NCBI GenBank assembly: GCA_001672075.1
Contig: LJOT01000016.1
Location: 1 to 32,367 of the forward strand
DNA: 32,367 nt
Origin: Anabaena sp. CRKS33
GTDB lineage: Bacteria > Cyanobacteriota > Cyanobacteriia > Cyanobacteriales > Nostocaceae
Direction of reading: 5' to 3'
The number at the start of each line of letters is the position of its first letter. The first letter of the stretch is position 1. This document shows, piece by piece, positions 15,400-23,824 of the stretch. Made by a program: the position numbers and the translations under genes. The notes beneath the pieces are model-generated. The model made no database searches. It was not told the DNA's origin and saw only the letters and a list, made by a program, of their open reading frames with translations.

Positions 15400-17508
15400 A
15401 TGAGTGATAATATTAATTCTCCAGATTTTGTTGAACCAGATGTCACAAATAGCGACGAAGCATTAATTTTACAACGCAGTGGCGAAGAGTTAATACTAGA
15501 AAAAACATTATATCGCTTCACTATCCGTCCTAATGCTAACTTTCCACGTGAGCAACTATCACAAATACATGGATGTGTATGGCGGCGCAGTATATCCCAG
15601 GCAAAGTTAGAACTATATACAGTTTTTCCTGAGCAGCTAGAAACAGTAATGTCTCAAGTACGTGCTGATAAAAATGTAGACTTTGTGAGTCATGTTTATA
15701 AACTGGAAAATAATCCCGGTACTTTGGTTTATCTAAGTGATCAAATTACAATTCAATTTGCTACTTGGGTAGATATGAATAAAATTAATATTATTGCGAA
15801 TAGATTTAATTTAGTTCCAGATCAACCAGTGATAGGAATGTCGAATACTTTTATTTTTCTGGTGAGTAAACAAGCTAAACAAAACCCAATTAAAATCACG
15901 AATCAATTACAAAAACTGTCAGAAGTTTTAGCCGCAGAACCAAATATTATCATTCAACAAGAACCCCATTATCGCCCCAAAGATTCCCTTTATCCTCAAC
16001 AGTGGTATCTCAATCACAATGGGGGAAATCAATTAATAGCTGGTTCTCATATTTCTGTAGAACAAGCTTGGGATACTACTCGCGGCGTTCGTTCTATTAT
16101 CGTCGCTGTAGTAGATGATTCCTTTGACTTGAATCACCCAGATTTTCTGGGTAATGGTAAAATTGTTGCTCCTAGAGATTTAAAAGAAAATGATTTTTTA
16201 CCCTTACCAGGAGAAAAAGAAACTAGTCATGGTACTGCTTGCGCGGGACTAGCTGTAGCAGAAGAAAATGGTGCGGGAATTGTCGGAGTTGCTCCTGGTT
16301 GTGCAATGATGCCCATTCGGACTACTGGTTTTTTAGATGATCAATCAATTGAGGATGTTTTTAATTGGGCGGTGGAAAAGGGAGCAAGTGTAATTTCTTG
16401 TAGTTGGGGAGCTTCTGCTGTTTATTTTCCCCTTTCTATCCGTCAAAGGGCAGCTATTAGTCATGCTACTACCAATGGACGTAATGGTAAAGGATGTGTA
16501 ATTGTCTTTGCAGCCGGAAATGCTAACCGTCCGATTAATGGGACTATCAATGAAAAAAATTGGCCGAAAAATCTTGTTAAAGCTAACACAAATTGGTTAA
16601 GCGGTTTTGCAGTTCATCCTGATGTAATTACCGTGTCGGCTTCTACTAGTTTGAATAAAAAAGCTGCTTATAGTAATTGGGGAGATAATATTTCTGTTTG
16701 CGCTCCTAGTAATAATGCTCCCCCAGGAATGTGGTTTCAAGAAACCGGTTTTGTTTATACACAACCGGCAATTGTCTCTTCTCTGTTTGGGTTGGGAATC
16801 TTGACCGCAGATCAATTAGGAGCAGCAGGTTATGATGCTGGAAACTTTACTAATAATTTTGGTGGTACTTCTAGTGCTACTCCCATAGTCGCAGGAGTAG
16901 CAGCTTTAGTATTATCAGCTAATCCTGATTTAACGGCTCAACAAGTTAAACAGATTCTTCAAGATACTACTGATAAAATTATTGATAATAGCTCTGATCC
17001 TCAATTGAATATTAATGGGGGTACTTATGATAGTAATGGTCATAGTCAATGGTTTGGTTATGGGAAAGTGAATGCAGCTAAGGCTGTGAGACTAGCAAAA
17101 CAAATGGGTGTCGTTGCCCAAATTACTAATGAACAAACACAGGTAAAAAATACTCAAGTTGTGAATATTCCTGATAATGATCAACAGGGAATTAAAAGTG
17201 CGATCGCTATTAATGAAGTTATTAATATTGGTGATATCCAAGTTACAGTTAATATCACCCATGATTTTTTAGGAGATCTAGAAATTTATTTAATTGCTCC
17301 TAATCATCAGCGGATTTTATTGCAAAGTCGCACATTAGGCCGTCGTAACCAATTACAAAATACTTACACAGTGCGATCGCATCCTGCCCTAAAACAATTA
17401 CTTTCTGAACCCGCGCAAGGTAACTGGGAATTACAAGTCATTGACTACGCTGCTCTAGATGTGGGCAAACTTAATCACTGGGAATTGGTAATTGGACACG
17501 GGAAGTAG
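15400..17508 (+). CDS. prcA: Subtilisin-family serine protease with P domain (PrcA-like calcium-dependent protease)
   Basis: A 702-residue S8 protease. The order is an N-terminal pro-like region of about 205 residues, then the catalytic domain (about 210-565) with Asp239 in VVDD, His277 in SHGTACAG, oxyanion Asn374 in FAAGN and Ser491 in GGTSSATP. A C-terminal proprotein-convertase P domain (about 590-700) ends in a GNWELQVID segment. Architecture and size match the calcium-dependent protease PrcA of Anabaena, which cleaves after basic residues; the symbol rests on recalled similarity. No signal peptide is visible, so it should be cytoplasmic or exported by another route. All catalytic residues are intact. 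It is monocistronic and its last 38 bp overlap the convergent plsC-like gene. No Shine-Dalgarno precedes the ATG. Confidence 0.9.
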   Translation: MSDNINSPDFVEPDVTNSDEALILQRSGEELILEKTLYRFTIRPNANFPREQLSQIHGCVWRRSISQAKLELYTVFPEQLETVMSQVRADKNVDFVSHVYKLENNPGTLVYLSDQITIQFATWVDMNKINIIANRFNLVPDQPVIGMSNTFIFLVSKQAKQNPIKITNQLQKLSEVLAAEPNIIIQQEPHYRPKDSLYPQQWYLNHNGGNQLIAGSHISVEQAWDTTRGVRSIIVAVVDDSFDLNHPDFLGNGKIVAPRDLKENDFLPLPGEKETSHGTACAGLAVAEENGAGIVGVAPGCAMMPIRTTGFLDDQSIEDVFNWAVEKGASVISCSWGASAVYFPLSIRQRAAISHATTNGRNGKGCVIVFAAGNANRPINGTINEKNWPKNLVKANTNWLSGFAVHPDVITVSASTSLNKKAAYSNWGDNISVCAPSNNAPPGMWFQETGFVYTQPAIVSSLFGLGILTADQLGAAGYDAGNFTNNFGGTSSATPIVAGVAALVLSANPDLTAQQVKQILQDTTDKIIDNSSDPQLNINGGTYDSNGHSQWFGYGKVNAAKAVRLAKQMGVVAQITNEQTQVKNTQVVNIPDNDQQGIKSAIAINEVINIGDIQVTVNITHDFLGDLEIYLIAPNHQRILLQSRTLGRRNQLQNTYTVRSHPALKQLLSEPAQGNWELQVIDYAALDVGKLNHWELVIGHGK

Positions 17509-18328
17509 TTGATATATAGCAGGGAGAGGGAGGAGAAGCAGGTGAGGAATTTTCTGGTTCTATGTTCCTTCTGACTTCTGACTCCTGACTTAATTGTTTT
17601 AATTTATGGGTTAAATCTGCTGTCAGCCTTTTAGCTTCCAGTTTTAAATTTCCATTCATATAATCTCTGGCCTGGATAGGTTGATCAATGCGAATGTTGA
17701 CATCTGCACCCCAGTGAGGATAGGATTCGCTGTATTGGATACTAACAGGTATAACTTTAATCCCCAGCCCTGGGTATTTAGATTCAGCATTTAAGGCTAA
17801 ACGGGCTATTCCTGGCTTCAGCAGGTGAACTTGACCATCACGATGGATATCACCTTCAGGATAAATAACTAACATTTCTCCCCGCTGCATTAACTTGACC
17901 ACGTGACGGAGAGTAGCGATTGCTGGACGTTGAGTATTGACAGGGAAACCGCCCATTCTCAGGACAAACCAACCTTGTAACCCCTGACATTCATCAATTG
18001 TCACCATAAATTGCATATCTCTACCTGTGAGATGACGACCAGCAGCGTAGGGTAAAACTAATGAATCCCAGCGAGAACGATGGGTAGGAGCAAGAATTAC
18101 CGGACCACTTCTGGGGATATTTTCTTGTCCAGTAACTTGAATATGTCCAAAGAAAGATGGCAAAACTATGTAACGTCCTAGAAAATAGGCCACTGGCATT
18201 AGCCAAGGTGAAATCCGCCAATTCCTCACAGCCACCAAAGGTCGTCGGGGAAATTTGACGTGGGGATTTACATAGGTACTTGTGGTTTGTGCATGGCCGG
18301 TAGTAGAAGCAGAGTCTGATTTAATCAT
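17471..18328 (-). CDS. plsC: 1-acyl-glycerol-3-phosphate acyltransferase family protein (PlsC-like)
   Basis: This 285-residue protein is in the PlsC/LPLAT family, which transfers an acyl chain to lysophosphatidic acid or a similar acceptor at the membrane. The catalytic HX4D motif is HRSRWD (His83, Asp88), and the acceptor-binding motif is YPEG (Glu158). The MGGFPVN segment is the family's motif II. A hydrophobic stretch (about 41-60) precedes the catalytic domain. Cyanobacteria carry several paralogues, so the exact acceptor is not fixed. The C-terminal 35 residues or so are low-complexity (PASPPSP) and partly encoded by heptamer repeats CTGACTY (17571-17591), so this tail is probably an accreted extension. 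It overlaps the end of the convergent protease gene by 38 bp. The start ATG lacks a clear Shine-Dalgarno. Confidence 0.88.
   Translation of the reverse strand: MIKSDSASTTGHAQTTSTYVNPHVKFPRRPLVAVRNWRISPWLMPVAYFLGRYIVLPSFFGHIQVTGQENIPRSGPVILAPTHRSRWDSLVLPYAAGRHLTGRDMQFMVTIDECQGLQGWFVLRMGGFPVNTQRPAIATLRHVVKLMQRGEMLVIYPEGDIHRDGQVHLLKPGIARLALNAESKYPGLGIKVIPVSIQYSESYPHWGADVNIRIDQPIQARDYMNGNLKLEAKRLTADLTHKLKQLSQESEVRRNIEPENSSPASPPSPCYISTTSRVQLPIPSD
17571..17591. repeat. Short tandem heptamer repeat inside the plsC-like 3' end
   Basis: Three consecutive copies of CTGACTY (CTGACTT, CTGACTC, CTGACTT), a kind of short tandem repeat common between genes in Nostocales. Here it is translated as part of the C-terminal tail of the acyltransferase. 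Confidence 0.75.
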
Positions 18329-18438
18329 AACGGTGGCTAGTTTTTAGAAGTAAATAATGACACAAACTTGATTATGTCCACCGTAGATTTTATTGAGTAA
18401 TTTTTGTTTTCCCATCTGGACAGTTTGATCTGTGTCTG

Positions 18439-18918
18439 TTATTTTTGCTGACGTTGGCTAACAAACCAATTTTGTAATTGTTCTCTACAGTCTGATTCCA
18501 GAATACCTCCTAGCACTTTTAGACGGTGATTAGAAGCTGGGTGATCAGGGATGTTGAGAACAGTCCGAATTGCGCCAGTTTTGGGATCGTCCACTCCATA
18601 AATCAATTTTCCCAATCGTGCATGAACTATAGCACCAGCACACATTGGACAGGGTTCTAGAGTGACATATAATGTACAATCATGCAAGCGCCAATTTGGC
18701 AGAATTTGACTAGCAGCGCGAATCGCCATAATTTCCGCGTGCGCGGTAGGGTCTTGATCCCGTTCTTTCCGGTTTTCTCCTACAGCAATCAGGTGGTTAT
18801 TTGTGTTAACAATTACAGCACCGACGGGAACTTCACCAGCATTACCCGCTGCTCTTGCTAATTCTAGGGCGTGATTCATCCATTTTCTATGTATTAAATA
18901 TTCTGGTAATTCCAGCAT
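18439..18918 (-). CDS. tadA: tRNA-specific adenosine deaminase TadA
   Basis: This 159-residue zinc-dependent deaminase converts adenosine-34 to inosine in the anticodon of tRNA-Arg(ACG). The zinc and catalytic residues are all present: HAE with His60 and Glu62, and CPMC with Cys90 and Cys93. The flanking segments VPVGAVIV and CTLYVTLEPCPMCAGAIVHARL are typical of the family, as is NHRLKVLGG in the C-terminal helix region. Length is normal. It lies between a plsC-like gene (110 bp downstream) and a Uma2-like gene on the same strand, with no functional link evident. A repeated palindrome sits upstream at 18964-18984. The ATG 18918-18916 start gives the usual short N-terminal extension before HRKWMNHAL. 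Confidence 0.97.
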   Translation of the reverse strand: MLELPEYLIHRKWMNHALELARAAGNAGEVPVGAVIVNTNNHLIAVGENRKERDQDPTAHAEIMAIRAASQILPNWRLHDCTLYVTLEPCPMCAGAIVHARLGKLIYGVDDPKTGAIRTVLNIPDHPASNHRLKVLGGILESDCREQLQNWFVSQRQQK

Positions 18919-18963
18919 ATATTTATATTTATTGTTGTGGTCAGTTATTATTGATTTGAATTA

Positions 18964-18984
18964 GGTGCGTTACGCTAACGCACC
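18964..18984. repeat. REP-like palindrome GGTGCGTTA-CGC-TAACGCACC
   Basis: A perfect 9-bp inverted repeat (18964-18972 and 18976-18984) with a 3-nt CGC loop, flanked by TA and CTA. This unit is a recurrent intergenic repeat in many cyanobacteria. It lies between the Uma2-like gene stop and the tadA start, and may act as a transcript hairpin. Confidence 0.7.
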
Positions 18985-18991
18985 CTACTAT

Positions 18992-19759
18992 TTAAGGTAA
19001 ATTACTCGGATCAATCCCCTGGGATTTTAAGTACGCTATTAGCCGTTCTTTCTCTTGACGTTCTTGTTCAGCCCGTTGACGTTCTTGTTCAGCCCGTTGA
19101 CGTTCTTCTGCAATTTTTTCTACAGACCAAGGTAATAAATTACCTGCTTCATTCCACCACCTTAACCAATATCCAGTTCTAGCTTCTTTTTCCCCCCTCC
19201 AAGTTCCCAAAAATAAGCCCATTGCGTCAATCCAATGTAAACCATTTTCATCGGGTTGTTTTAATTCGTAGCGACCATTCTCCAGTTGATATAATTCCAA
19301 TAAACCCCCATCTGGATCAAAAATTACATAGATGGGAACTTGCAAAATTTGCTCATAAAAAAACCATTTTCCCGGTGGATATGTACGTTTAAAAGAATAT
19401 TCTCCACCTTCCTGATCTGATAAAAATTCTATAACTATAGTGGGAATATCTCCTTCTAAATTCGGTGTGTAACTTTTGCGTTCAGGTAAAATTTCTTTGA
19501 CTGCGGGAATATATAACCAATCAGGTGCTTTAGCAATAAATTTACCGTCTAATGTCGCACATAAACCAAAATTCGAGGCTATCAACATCTGCGGTTGAAT
19601 AAAACCCGCAATTTCTAAACTTTCTCGCAAAGCACCAGCCAAAAGTGGCTGTCCTGTATTTTCCACCGGTTCGTCCTCTAACTGAAAATCATCGGGTAAG
19701 GCTTCCCAAGAGATTACTAGTTCAGTGGGAGATTTGATTTCACTGATTTGGGTGATCAT
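18992..19759 (-). CDS. Uma2-family (DUF820) nuclease-like protein
   Basis: This 255-residue protein belongs to the Uma2 family, abundant in cyanobacteria and predicted to have a PD-(D/E)XK nuclease fold. Conserved positions include APDWLYIP (first acidic residue), the IVIEFLS strand (second acidic residue), and a VPIYVIFDPDGG segment. The C-terminus is a charged coiled-coil tail (about 205-245) containing a 7-residue ERQRAEQ-type repeat encoded by a 21-bp tandem repeat. The codon at 19765 is GTG; I prefer ATG 19759-19757 because AGAGG lies 8 nt before it. The biological role of this family is not established; links to mobile elements have been suggested. Catalytic activity is inference from the fold. 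It is probably a single gene. Confidence 0.85.
   Translation of the reverse strand: MITQISEIKSPTELVISWEALPDDFQLEDEPVENTGQPLLAGALRESLEIAGFIQPQMLIASNFGLCATLDGKFIAKAPDWLYIPAVKEILPERKSYTPNLEGDIPTIVIEFLSDQEGGEYSFKRTYPPGKWFFYEQILQVPIYVIFDPDGGLLELYQLENGRYELKQPDENGLHWIDAMGLFLGTWRGEKEARTGYWLRWWNEAGNLLPWSVEKIAEERQRAEQERQRAEQERQEKERLIAYLKSQGIDPSNLP
19055..19096. repeat. 21-bp tandem repeat in the coiled-coil tail of the Uma2-like gene
   Basis: Two exact 21-bp units (19055-19075 and 19076-19096) and the beginning of a third (from 19097) encode repeated glutamate/arginine/glutamine heptads. Such repeats can change copy number by slippage without frameshift. Confidence 0.85.
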
Positions 19760-19882
19760 AATCACTGCCTCTGGTTGATTTGTTTTTATTTTATCTGATA
19801 CAATGTCAAAATAGCTAAAAATCAGGCGATCGCTATGATTATGATCTAGCTATAAACTGTACTATATTTAAGTATAATTTTA

Positions 19883-19899
19883 GCGGGCAAGATGCCCGC
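19883..19899. repeat. Intergenic hairpin GCGGGCA-AGA-TGCCCGC
   Basis: A perfect 7-bp stem with a 3-nt loop downstream of grxC (minus strand). The unit is a recurrent cyanobacterial intergenic repeat. The weak T content after it in the grxC direction makes termination uncertain. Confidence 0.6.
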
Positions 19900-19953
19900 A
19901 CCACAATATCTAGTTAGATTTGGGTGATTTGATTTATTTCACCCAAATTATCA

Positions 19954-20262
19954 TCAGTATAAATACAGAAGATCATCCAGTTGACCTTTTGTATCTAAAC
20001 GATACAGATCATCACAACCGCCAATGTGTTGATTATTAATAAAGATTTGGGGAACGCTGCGGCGATTATTAGCGCGTATAGCCATGTTTGCTCTAGCTAT
20101 TTCATCACCGTCAATTTTGTATTCTGTAAAATTAACACCTTTCCACCATAGTAGCATTTTGGCACGGATGCAGTAGGGGCAAGTTTGCCAAGTATAAATC
20201 TCTACATTGGCTTTGACGCGCTCTGGATGACGACCAAGAAGGGAATTGAGAAAATTTAGCAT
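19954..20262 (-). CDS. grxC: Dithiol glutaredoxin (GrxC type)
   Basis: This 102-residue glutaredoxin has the classical CPYC active site (Cys28, Cys31) and the downstream SVPQIFINNQHIGGCDDL segment with the cis-proline and glutathione-binding residues. It reduces disulfides and glutathionylated proteins using glutathione in the cytoplasm. An N-terminal extension of about 18 residues (MLNFLNSLLGRHPERVKAN) precedes the first strand VEIYTWQTCPYC; this is longer than in minimal bacterial Grx3 but common in cyanobacteria. It differs from the CGFS glutaredoxin at 13909-14232 in having two active-site cysteines. It is divergent from the amino-acid transporter operon, with 132 bp shared upstream. No operon partner. 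Confidence 0.96.
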   Translation of the reverse strand: MLNFLNSLLGRHPERVKANVEIYTWQTCPYCIRAKMLLWWKGVNFTEYKIDGDEIARANMAIRANNRRSVPQIFINNQHIGGCDDLYRLDTKGQLDDLLYLY

Positions 20263-20394
20263 ATTGTTAATTGGGAAGTTTGGTTTTAATTAGATATCAT
20301 TCTCAACAAATATTTCAGATATCTTGTGTTTTTTTGACGTTTTTGTGAAAAAATTAGATCAGGATTAAATTTAAATATCGCTCATTACTTACTT

Positions 20395-21489
20395 ATGAAG
20401 TCTAGGAAATTATTTACAACTATCAAGTCTATTATATCTGGTATCGTCACACTGGAATTAATATTTTTTCTGACTGCTTGTAGTGATGAACCACAAAATA
20501 CACAGGGTCAGATTAATACCCCTCAAGCACAGGTTACTCGCGTAATCTGGAATCGCATTAAAAGCCGTGGTCAGCTTGTTTGTGGAATTAGCGGTGAATT
20601 ACCAGGGTTTAGTTTTGTGGGGACTGACGGTAAATATAGCGGTATTGATGTTGATATTTGTCGGGCTGTAGCAGCAGCGATATTTGATAATCCAGACGCA
20701 GTAGAATACCGTCCCCTTAACGCTAAAGAGCGATTTACAGCTTTACAAACTGGAGAAGTAGACATTTTGAGTCGCAATACTAGCTGGACTTTTAGCCGCG
20801 CAACTTCCCAGGGTTTAGAGTTTGCACCTGTGGTATTTTATGATGGTCAGGCGGTTATGGTTCGCAAAAATAGCAATATTAAATCTATTAAAGACCTGAA
20901 AGACAAAGCTATTTGTGTCCAAACAGGGACGACAACCGAACAGAATTTAGCAGACCAAATGCGAAAACGGGGTTTGACTTATAAACCCGTTGTTTTTGAA
21001 GATGTGAATGTTACTTTTGCTACTTATGCAGAAGGACGTTGTGATGCTGTAACCACAGACCGTTCTGGTTTGGTTTCCAGACAGATAACCCTACCGAAAC
21101 CAGAAGATAACATCATTTTAGATGATATTCTTTCTTCTGAACCCCTTGCGCCAGCAGTTGCTAAGGGTGATACTCAATGGAGTGATATAGTTAAGTGGAC
21201 TGTTTATGCTTTGATCAAAGGGGAAGAATTGGGGATTAATTCTCAAAATTTATCACAGTTTGCAAATAGTAAAGATCCCGATATTAAACGTTTTTTAGGA
21301 ACAGAAGGAAATTTGGGAGCAGGAATTGGTTTAACAAATGATTTCGCAGCCAGAATTATTAAACACGTTGGTAATTATGGCGAAATTTATGAACGCAATT
21401 TGGGAAAAAAGACAAAACTAAATCTCCCTCGTGGTCAAAATCAATTAGGGACAAAAGGAGGATTACTCTATTCTCCACCTTTCCGGTAA
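20395..21489 (+). CDS. natF: Amino-acid ABC transporter substrate-binding protein (NatF-like)
   Basis: This 364-residue extracytoplasmic solute-binding protein has a lipoprotein-type signal: a basic N-terminus, hydrophobic core and LTAC lipobox with Cys29, then a short linker. The mature part (about 50-345) has the family-3 signature GKYSGIDVDICRAVAAAIF, the VEYRPLNAKERFTALQTGEVD segment and a VQTGTTTEQNLAD hinge. Size and pattern match the general L-amino-acid (AapJ/BztA) type. Gene order with two permeases and an ATPase matches the N-II system of Anabaena (natF-natG-natH-bgtA), known to take up acidic and neutral polar amino acids. Specificity is transferred from that system. Upstream lies a 132-bp region with TTGACG at 20334-20339 but no convincing -10. 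No NtcA-type GTAN8TAC site was seen. Confidence 0.93.
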   Translation: MKSRKLFTTIKSIISGIVTLELIFFLTACSDEPQNTQGQINTPQAQVTRVIWNRIKSRGQLVCGISGELPGFSFVGTDGKYSGIDVDICRAVAAAIFDNPDAVEYRPLNAKERFTALQTGEVDILSRNTSWTFSRATSQGLEFAPVVFYDGQAVMVRKNSNIKSIKDLKDKAICVQTGTTTEQNLADQMRKRGLTYKPVVFEDVNVTFATYAEGRCDAVTTDRSGLVSRQITLPKPEDNIILDDILSSEPLAPAVAKGDTQWSDIVKWTVYALIKGEELGINSQNLSQFANSKDPDIKRFLGTEGNLGAGIGLTNDFAARIIKHVGNYGEIYERNLGKKTKLNLPRGQNQLGTKGGLLYSPPFR

Positions 21490-21520
21490 TACTATATTAG
21501 TATAATACTAAAATACAATA

Positions 21521-22447
21521 ATGACTAACTATAAACCTCCTTTATGGCGTGATCATCGTTTTTGGCAAAATGCTATTCAGTTAATGTTTGTATTTTTAGC
21601 AGTATTTATAGTCGTGATATTGTGGAGTAATGTCAGACGGAACTTACAGCAATTAGGAATTCAATTTGGATTTAATTTTCTCAAGCAACAAGCATCTTTT
21701 GATATTGGTGAAACTATCGTTAATTATGAACCAACGGATGCTTATAATTATGCTTTATTAGTAGGATTAATTAATTCTTTACGAATTGCAATAATGAGTA
21801 TCTTACTAACTACAATTGTGGGAATTACTGCGGGAATTTCTAGACTATCAGATAATTGGTTAGTCAGGAAGATTAGTTTTGTTTATGTGGAGATTTTTCG
21901 GAATACACCATTATTATTACAATTGCTATTTTGGTATTTTGCAATTTTCTTGAGTTTCCCCAAAGCCGAAAATAAAATTTCTGTTTTGGGTTTCGCTAAC
22001 TTTAGTCAAAATGGCATTGAATTTCCTTGGTTTACCTTGTCTCCAGAGTTTTCTAGTTTGTTATTAGGGTTAAGTTTTTACACGGGTGCGTTTATTGCGG
22101 AAATTGTGCGGGGGGGAATTAAATCAGTTCCTCAAGGACAATGGGAAGCAGCAAAATCTCTGGGTTTAAAGCCAGGTTTAGCAATGCAATTGGTGATTTT
22201 TCCTCAAGCTTTAAGGGTGATTATTCCCCCATTAACTAGTCAATATCTGAGTTTAACAAAAAATTCCAGTTTAGCGATCGCTATCGGTTATCCTGATATT
22301 TATTTTGTTGCTTCTACGACTTTTAACCAAACTGGAAAAGCTGTGGAGGTCATGCTGTTAATTATGATTACCTATCTGACGTTGAGTTTGATAATTTCTT
22401 TCACCATGAATTTATTTAATCGTTCTGTACAGATTCAGGAAAGATGA
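21521..22447 (+). CDS. natG: Amino-acid ABC transporter permease (NatG-like)
   Basis: This 308-residue inner-membrane permease has an N-terminal helix (about 17-38), a periplasmic-like stretch, and five or so further membrane segments. The coupling loop EAAKSLGL...P, read as EAAKSLGLKPGLAMQLVIFP, contacts the ATPase. It belongs to the HisM/general L-amino-acid permease family and should pair with the next permease as a heterodimer. It begins 31 bp after natF and is followed by natH after a 135-bp gap that holds a 35-bp interspersed repeat. The ATG 21521 start lacks a strong Shine-Dalgarno. It appears intact. Confidence 0.92.
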   Translation: MTNYKPPLWRDHRFWQNAIQLMFVFLAVFIVVILWSNVRRNLQQLGIQFGFNFLKQQASFDIGETIVNYEPTDAYNYALLVGLINSLRIAIMSILLTTIVGITAGISRLSDNWLVRKISFVYVEIFRNTPLLLQLLFWYFAIFLSFPKAENKISVLGFANFSQNGIEFPWFTLSPEFSSLLLGLSFYTGAFIAEIVRGGIKSVPQGQWEAAKSLGLKPGLAMQLVIFPQALRVIIPPLTSQYLSLTKNSSLAIAIGYPDIYFVASTTFNQTGKAVEVMLLIMITYLTLSLIISFTMNLFNRSVQIQER

Positions 22448-22500
22448 AAAATAGCAATTTTATTTGATTTGTATTTGTGAACAGGATTTATTTTTTATCG

Positions 22501-22535
22501 AACCACAGGGGCACAGAGGTCACAGAGGAAGAGAT
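22501..22535. repeat. 35-bp interspersed repeat, left copy flanking natH
   Basis: A CACAGAGG-rich unit of the type scattered through Nostocales genomes. It is 32/35 identical to the reverse complement of 23754-23788, so the two copies bracket natH in opposite orientation. Confidence 0.8.
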
Positions 22536-22582
22536 TTTATGTTTATGGTACGCTATACAAAAATATTTTATTTAGGATCTCT

Positions 22583-23731
22583 ATGATGATTAAACTAACT
22601 TGGTTGAGAAAAAATCTCTTTAATAATTGGTATAATTGTTTATTAACTGTTGTTTGTTTGATTTTTCTATTTTGGCTATTTCAAGGATTTGCAATTTGGT
22701 TAATTAATAAGGCACAATGGCAAGTAATTACAGTTAATTTACCTTTATTTTTGGTGGGAAGGTTTCCCCAGAATTTATATTGGCGAATTTGGCTGGTTTT
22801 GGGAATATCTACATATTTAACCGCAATTACTGGGGGTGCATTTACTAAAGAAGCAATATTCACAAAACGCAATTCTCTGATTTTTGGTTTTATGATTGGG
22901 ATTTTATTATTAATAATACCCCTCCCGTTAATTAGTCGTTTTTCTTTATTATTAATTACAGGGTTAATAGTTTTAGGTTTGATCATTGGTCAAAAATTTG
23001 CCCAAATTATCGCACCTTGGCTTTCCCTAATGTGGTTATTATCCTTTCCGATAATTATTTGGTTAATTGGTGGCGGTTTAGGGTTACAACCTGTATCTAC
23101 AAACTTATGGAATGGTTTATTACTCACCCTATTAATAGCAATAATTAGTATTGTGCTTTCCTTCCCCATAGGAGTTTTACTCGCATTAGGAAGAACAAGT
23201 AATTTACCTGTAGTGCGGTGGTTTTCTATTCTTTATATTGAAATTGTCAGAGGATTACCATTAATTGGTATTTTGTTTTTAGCCCAAGTTATGTTACCCT
23301 TATTCTTACCAGCAGATTTGCGTTTAGATAGATTACTTAGAAGTATTGTGGGACTAATCTTATTTAGTGCAGCATACATGGCCGAAAACGTGCGCGGAGG
23401 ACTACAATCAATTCCCAGAGGACAAATAGAAGCAGGAAAAGCACTAGGATTAAATACACCCTTATTACTCACATTAGTAATATTACCCCAAGCATTACGG
23501 GCAGTTATTCCCGCAATTGTTGGTCAATTTATTGGCTTATTTAAAGATACATCACTTTTATCATTAGTGGGATTAGTAGAATTAACAGGAATGGCACGTT
23601 CCATATTAGCCCAACCGCAATTTTTAGGAAGATATGCAGAAGTATATTTATTTATTGGTTTGATTTATTGGCTATTTTGTTATTCAATGTCCTTAGCTGC
23701 TAAAAAATTAGAAAAGCAATTAAATAATTAA
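22583..23731 (+). CDS. natH: Amino-acid ABC transporter permease (NatH-like)
   Basis: This 382-residue permease has about eight membrane segments. The N-terminal half (to about residue 160) is an extended membrane region as in AapM/BztC-type permeases, and the C-terminal half carries the binding-protein-dependent transport domain with the coupling loop EAGKALGLNTPLLLTLVILP. It forms the membrane pore with the NatG-like protein. AGGA lies 5 nt before the first of two adjacent ATGs, supporting the chosen start. The gene is flanked on both sides by near-identical 35-bp inverted repeats, which is unusual within an operon and could give stem structures in the mRNA or allow inversion. Confidence 0.92.
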   Translation: MMIKLTWLRKNLFNNWYNCLLTVVCLIFLFWLFQGFAIWLINKAQWQVITVNLPLFLVGRFPQNLYWRIWLVLGISTYLTAITGGAFTKEAIFTKRNSLIFGFMIGILLLIIPLPLISRFSLLLITGLIVLGLIIGQKFAQIIAPWLSLMWLLSFPIIIWLIGGGLGLQPVSTNLWNGLLLTLLIAIISIVLSFPIGVLLALGRTSNLPVVRWFSILYIEIVRGLPLIGILFLAQVMLPLFLPADLRLDRLLRSIVGLILFSAAYMAENVRGGLQSIPRGQIEAGKALGLNTPLLLTLVILPQALRAVIPAIVGQFIGLFKDTSLLSLVGLVELTGMARSILAQPQFLGRYAEVYLFIGLIYWLFCYSMSLAAKKLEKQLNN

Positions 23732-23753
23732 TTTTAATAAAACTTAATAAAAC

Positions 23754-23788
23754 ATCTCTTCCTCTGAGTCCTCTGTGCCTCTGTGGTT
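23754..23788. repeat. 35-bp interspersed repeat, right copy flanking natH
   Basis: Inverted relative to the copy at 22501-22535, with three mismatches in 35 positions. It lies in the 93-bp gap between natH and bgtA. Confidence 0.8.
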
Positions 23789-23824
23789 GGTTAAAAAAGA
23801 TTCAAATTAAAAAAAGAGTAAAAT

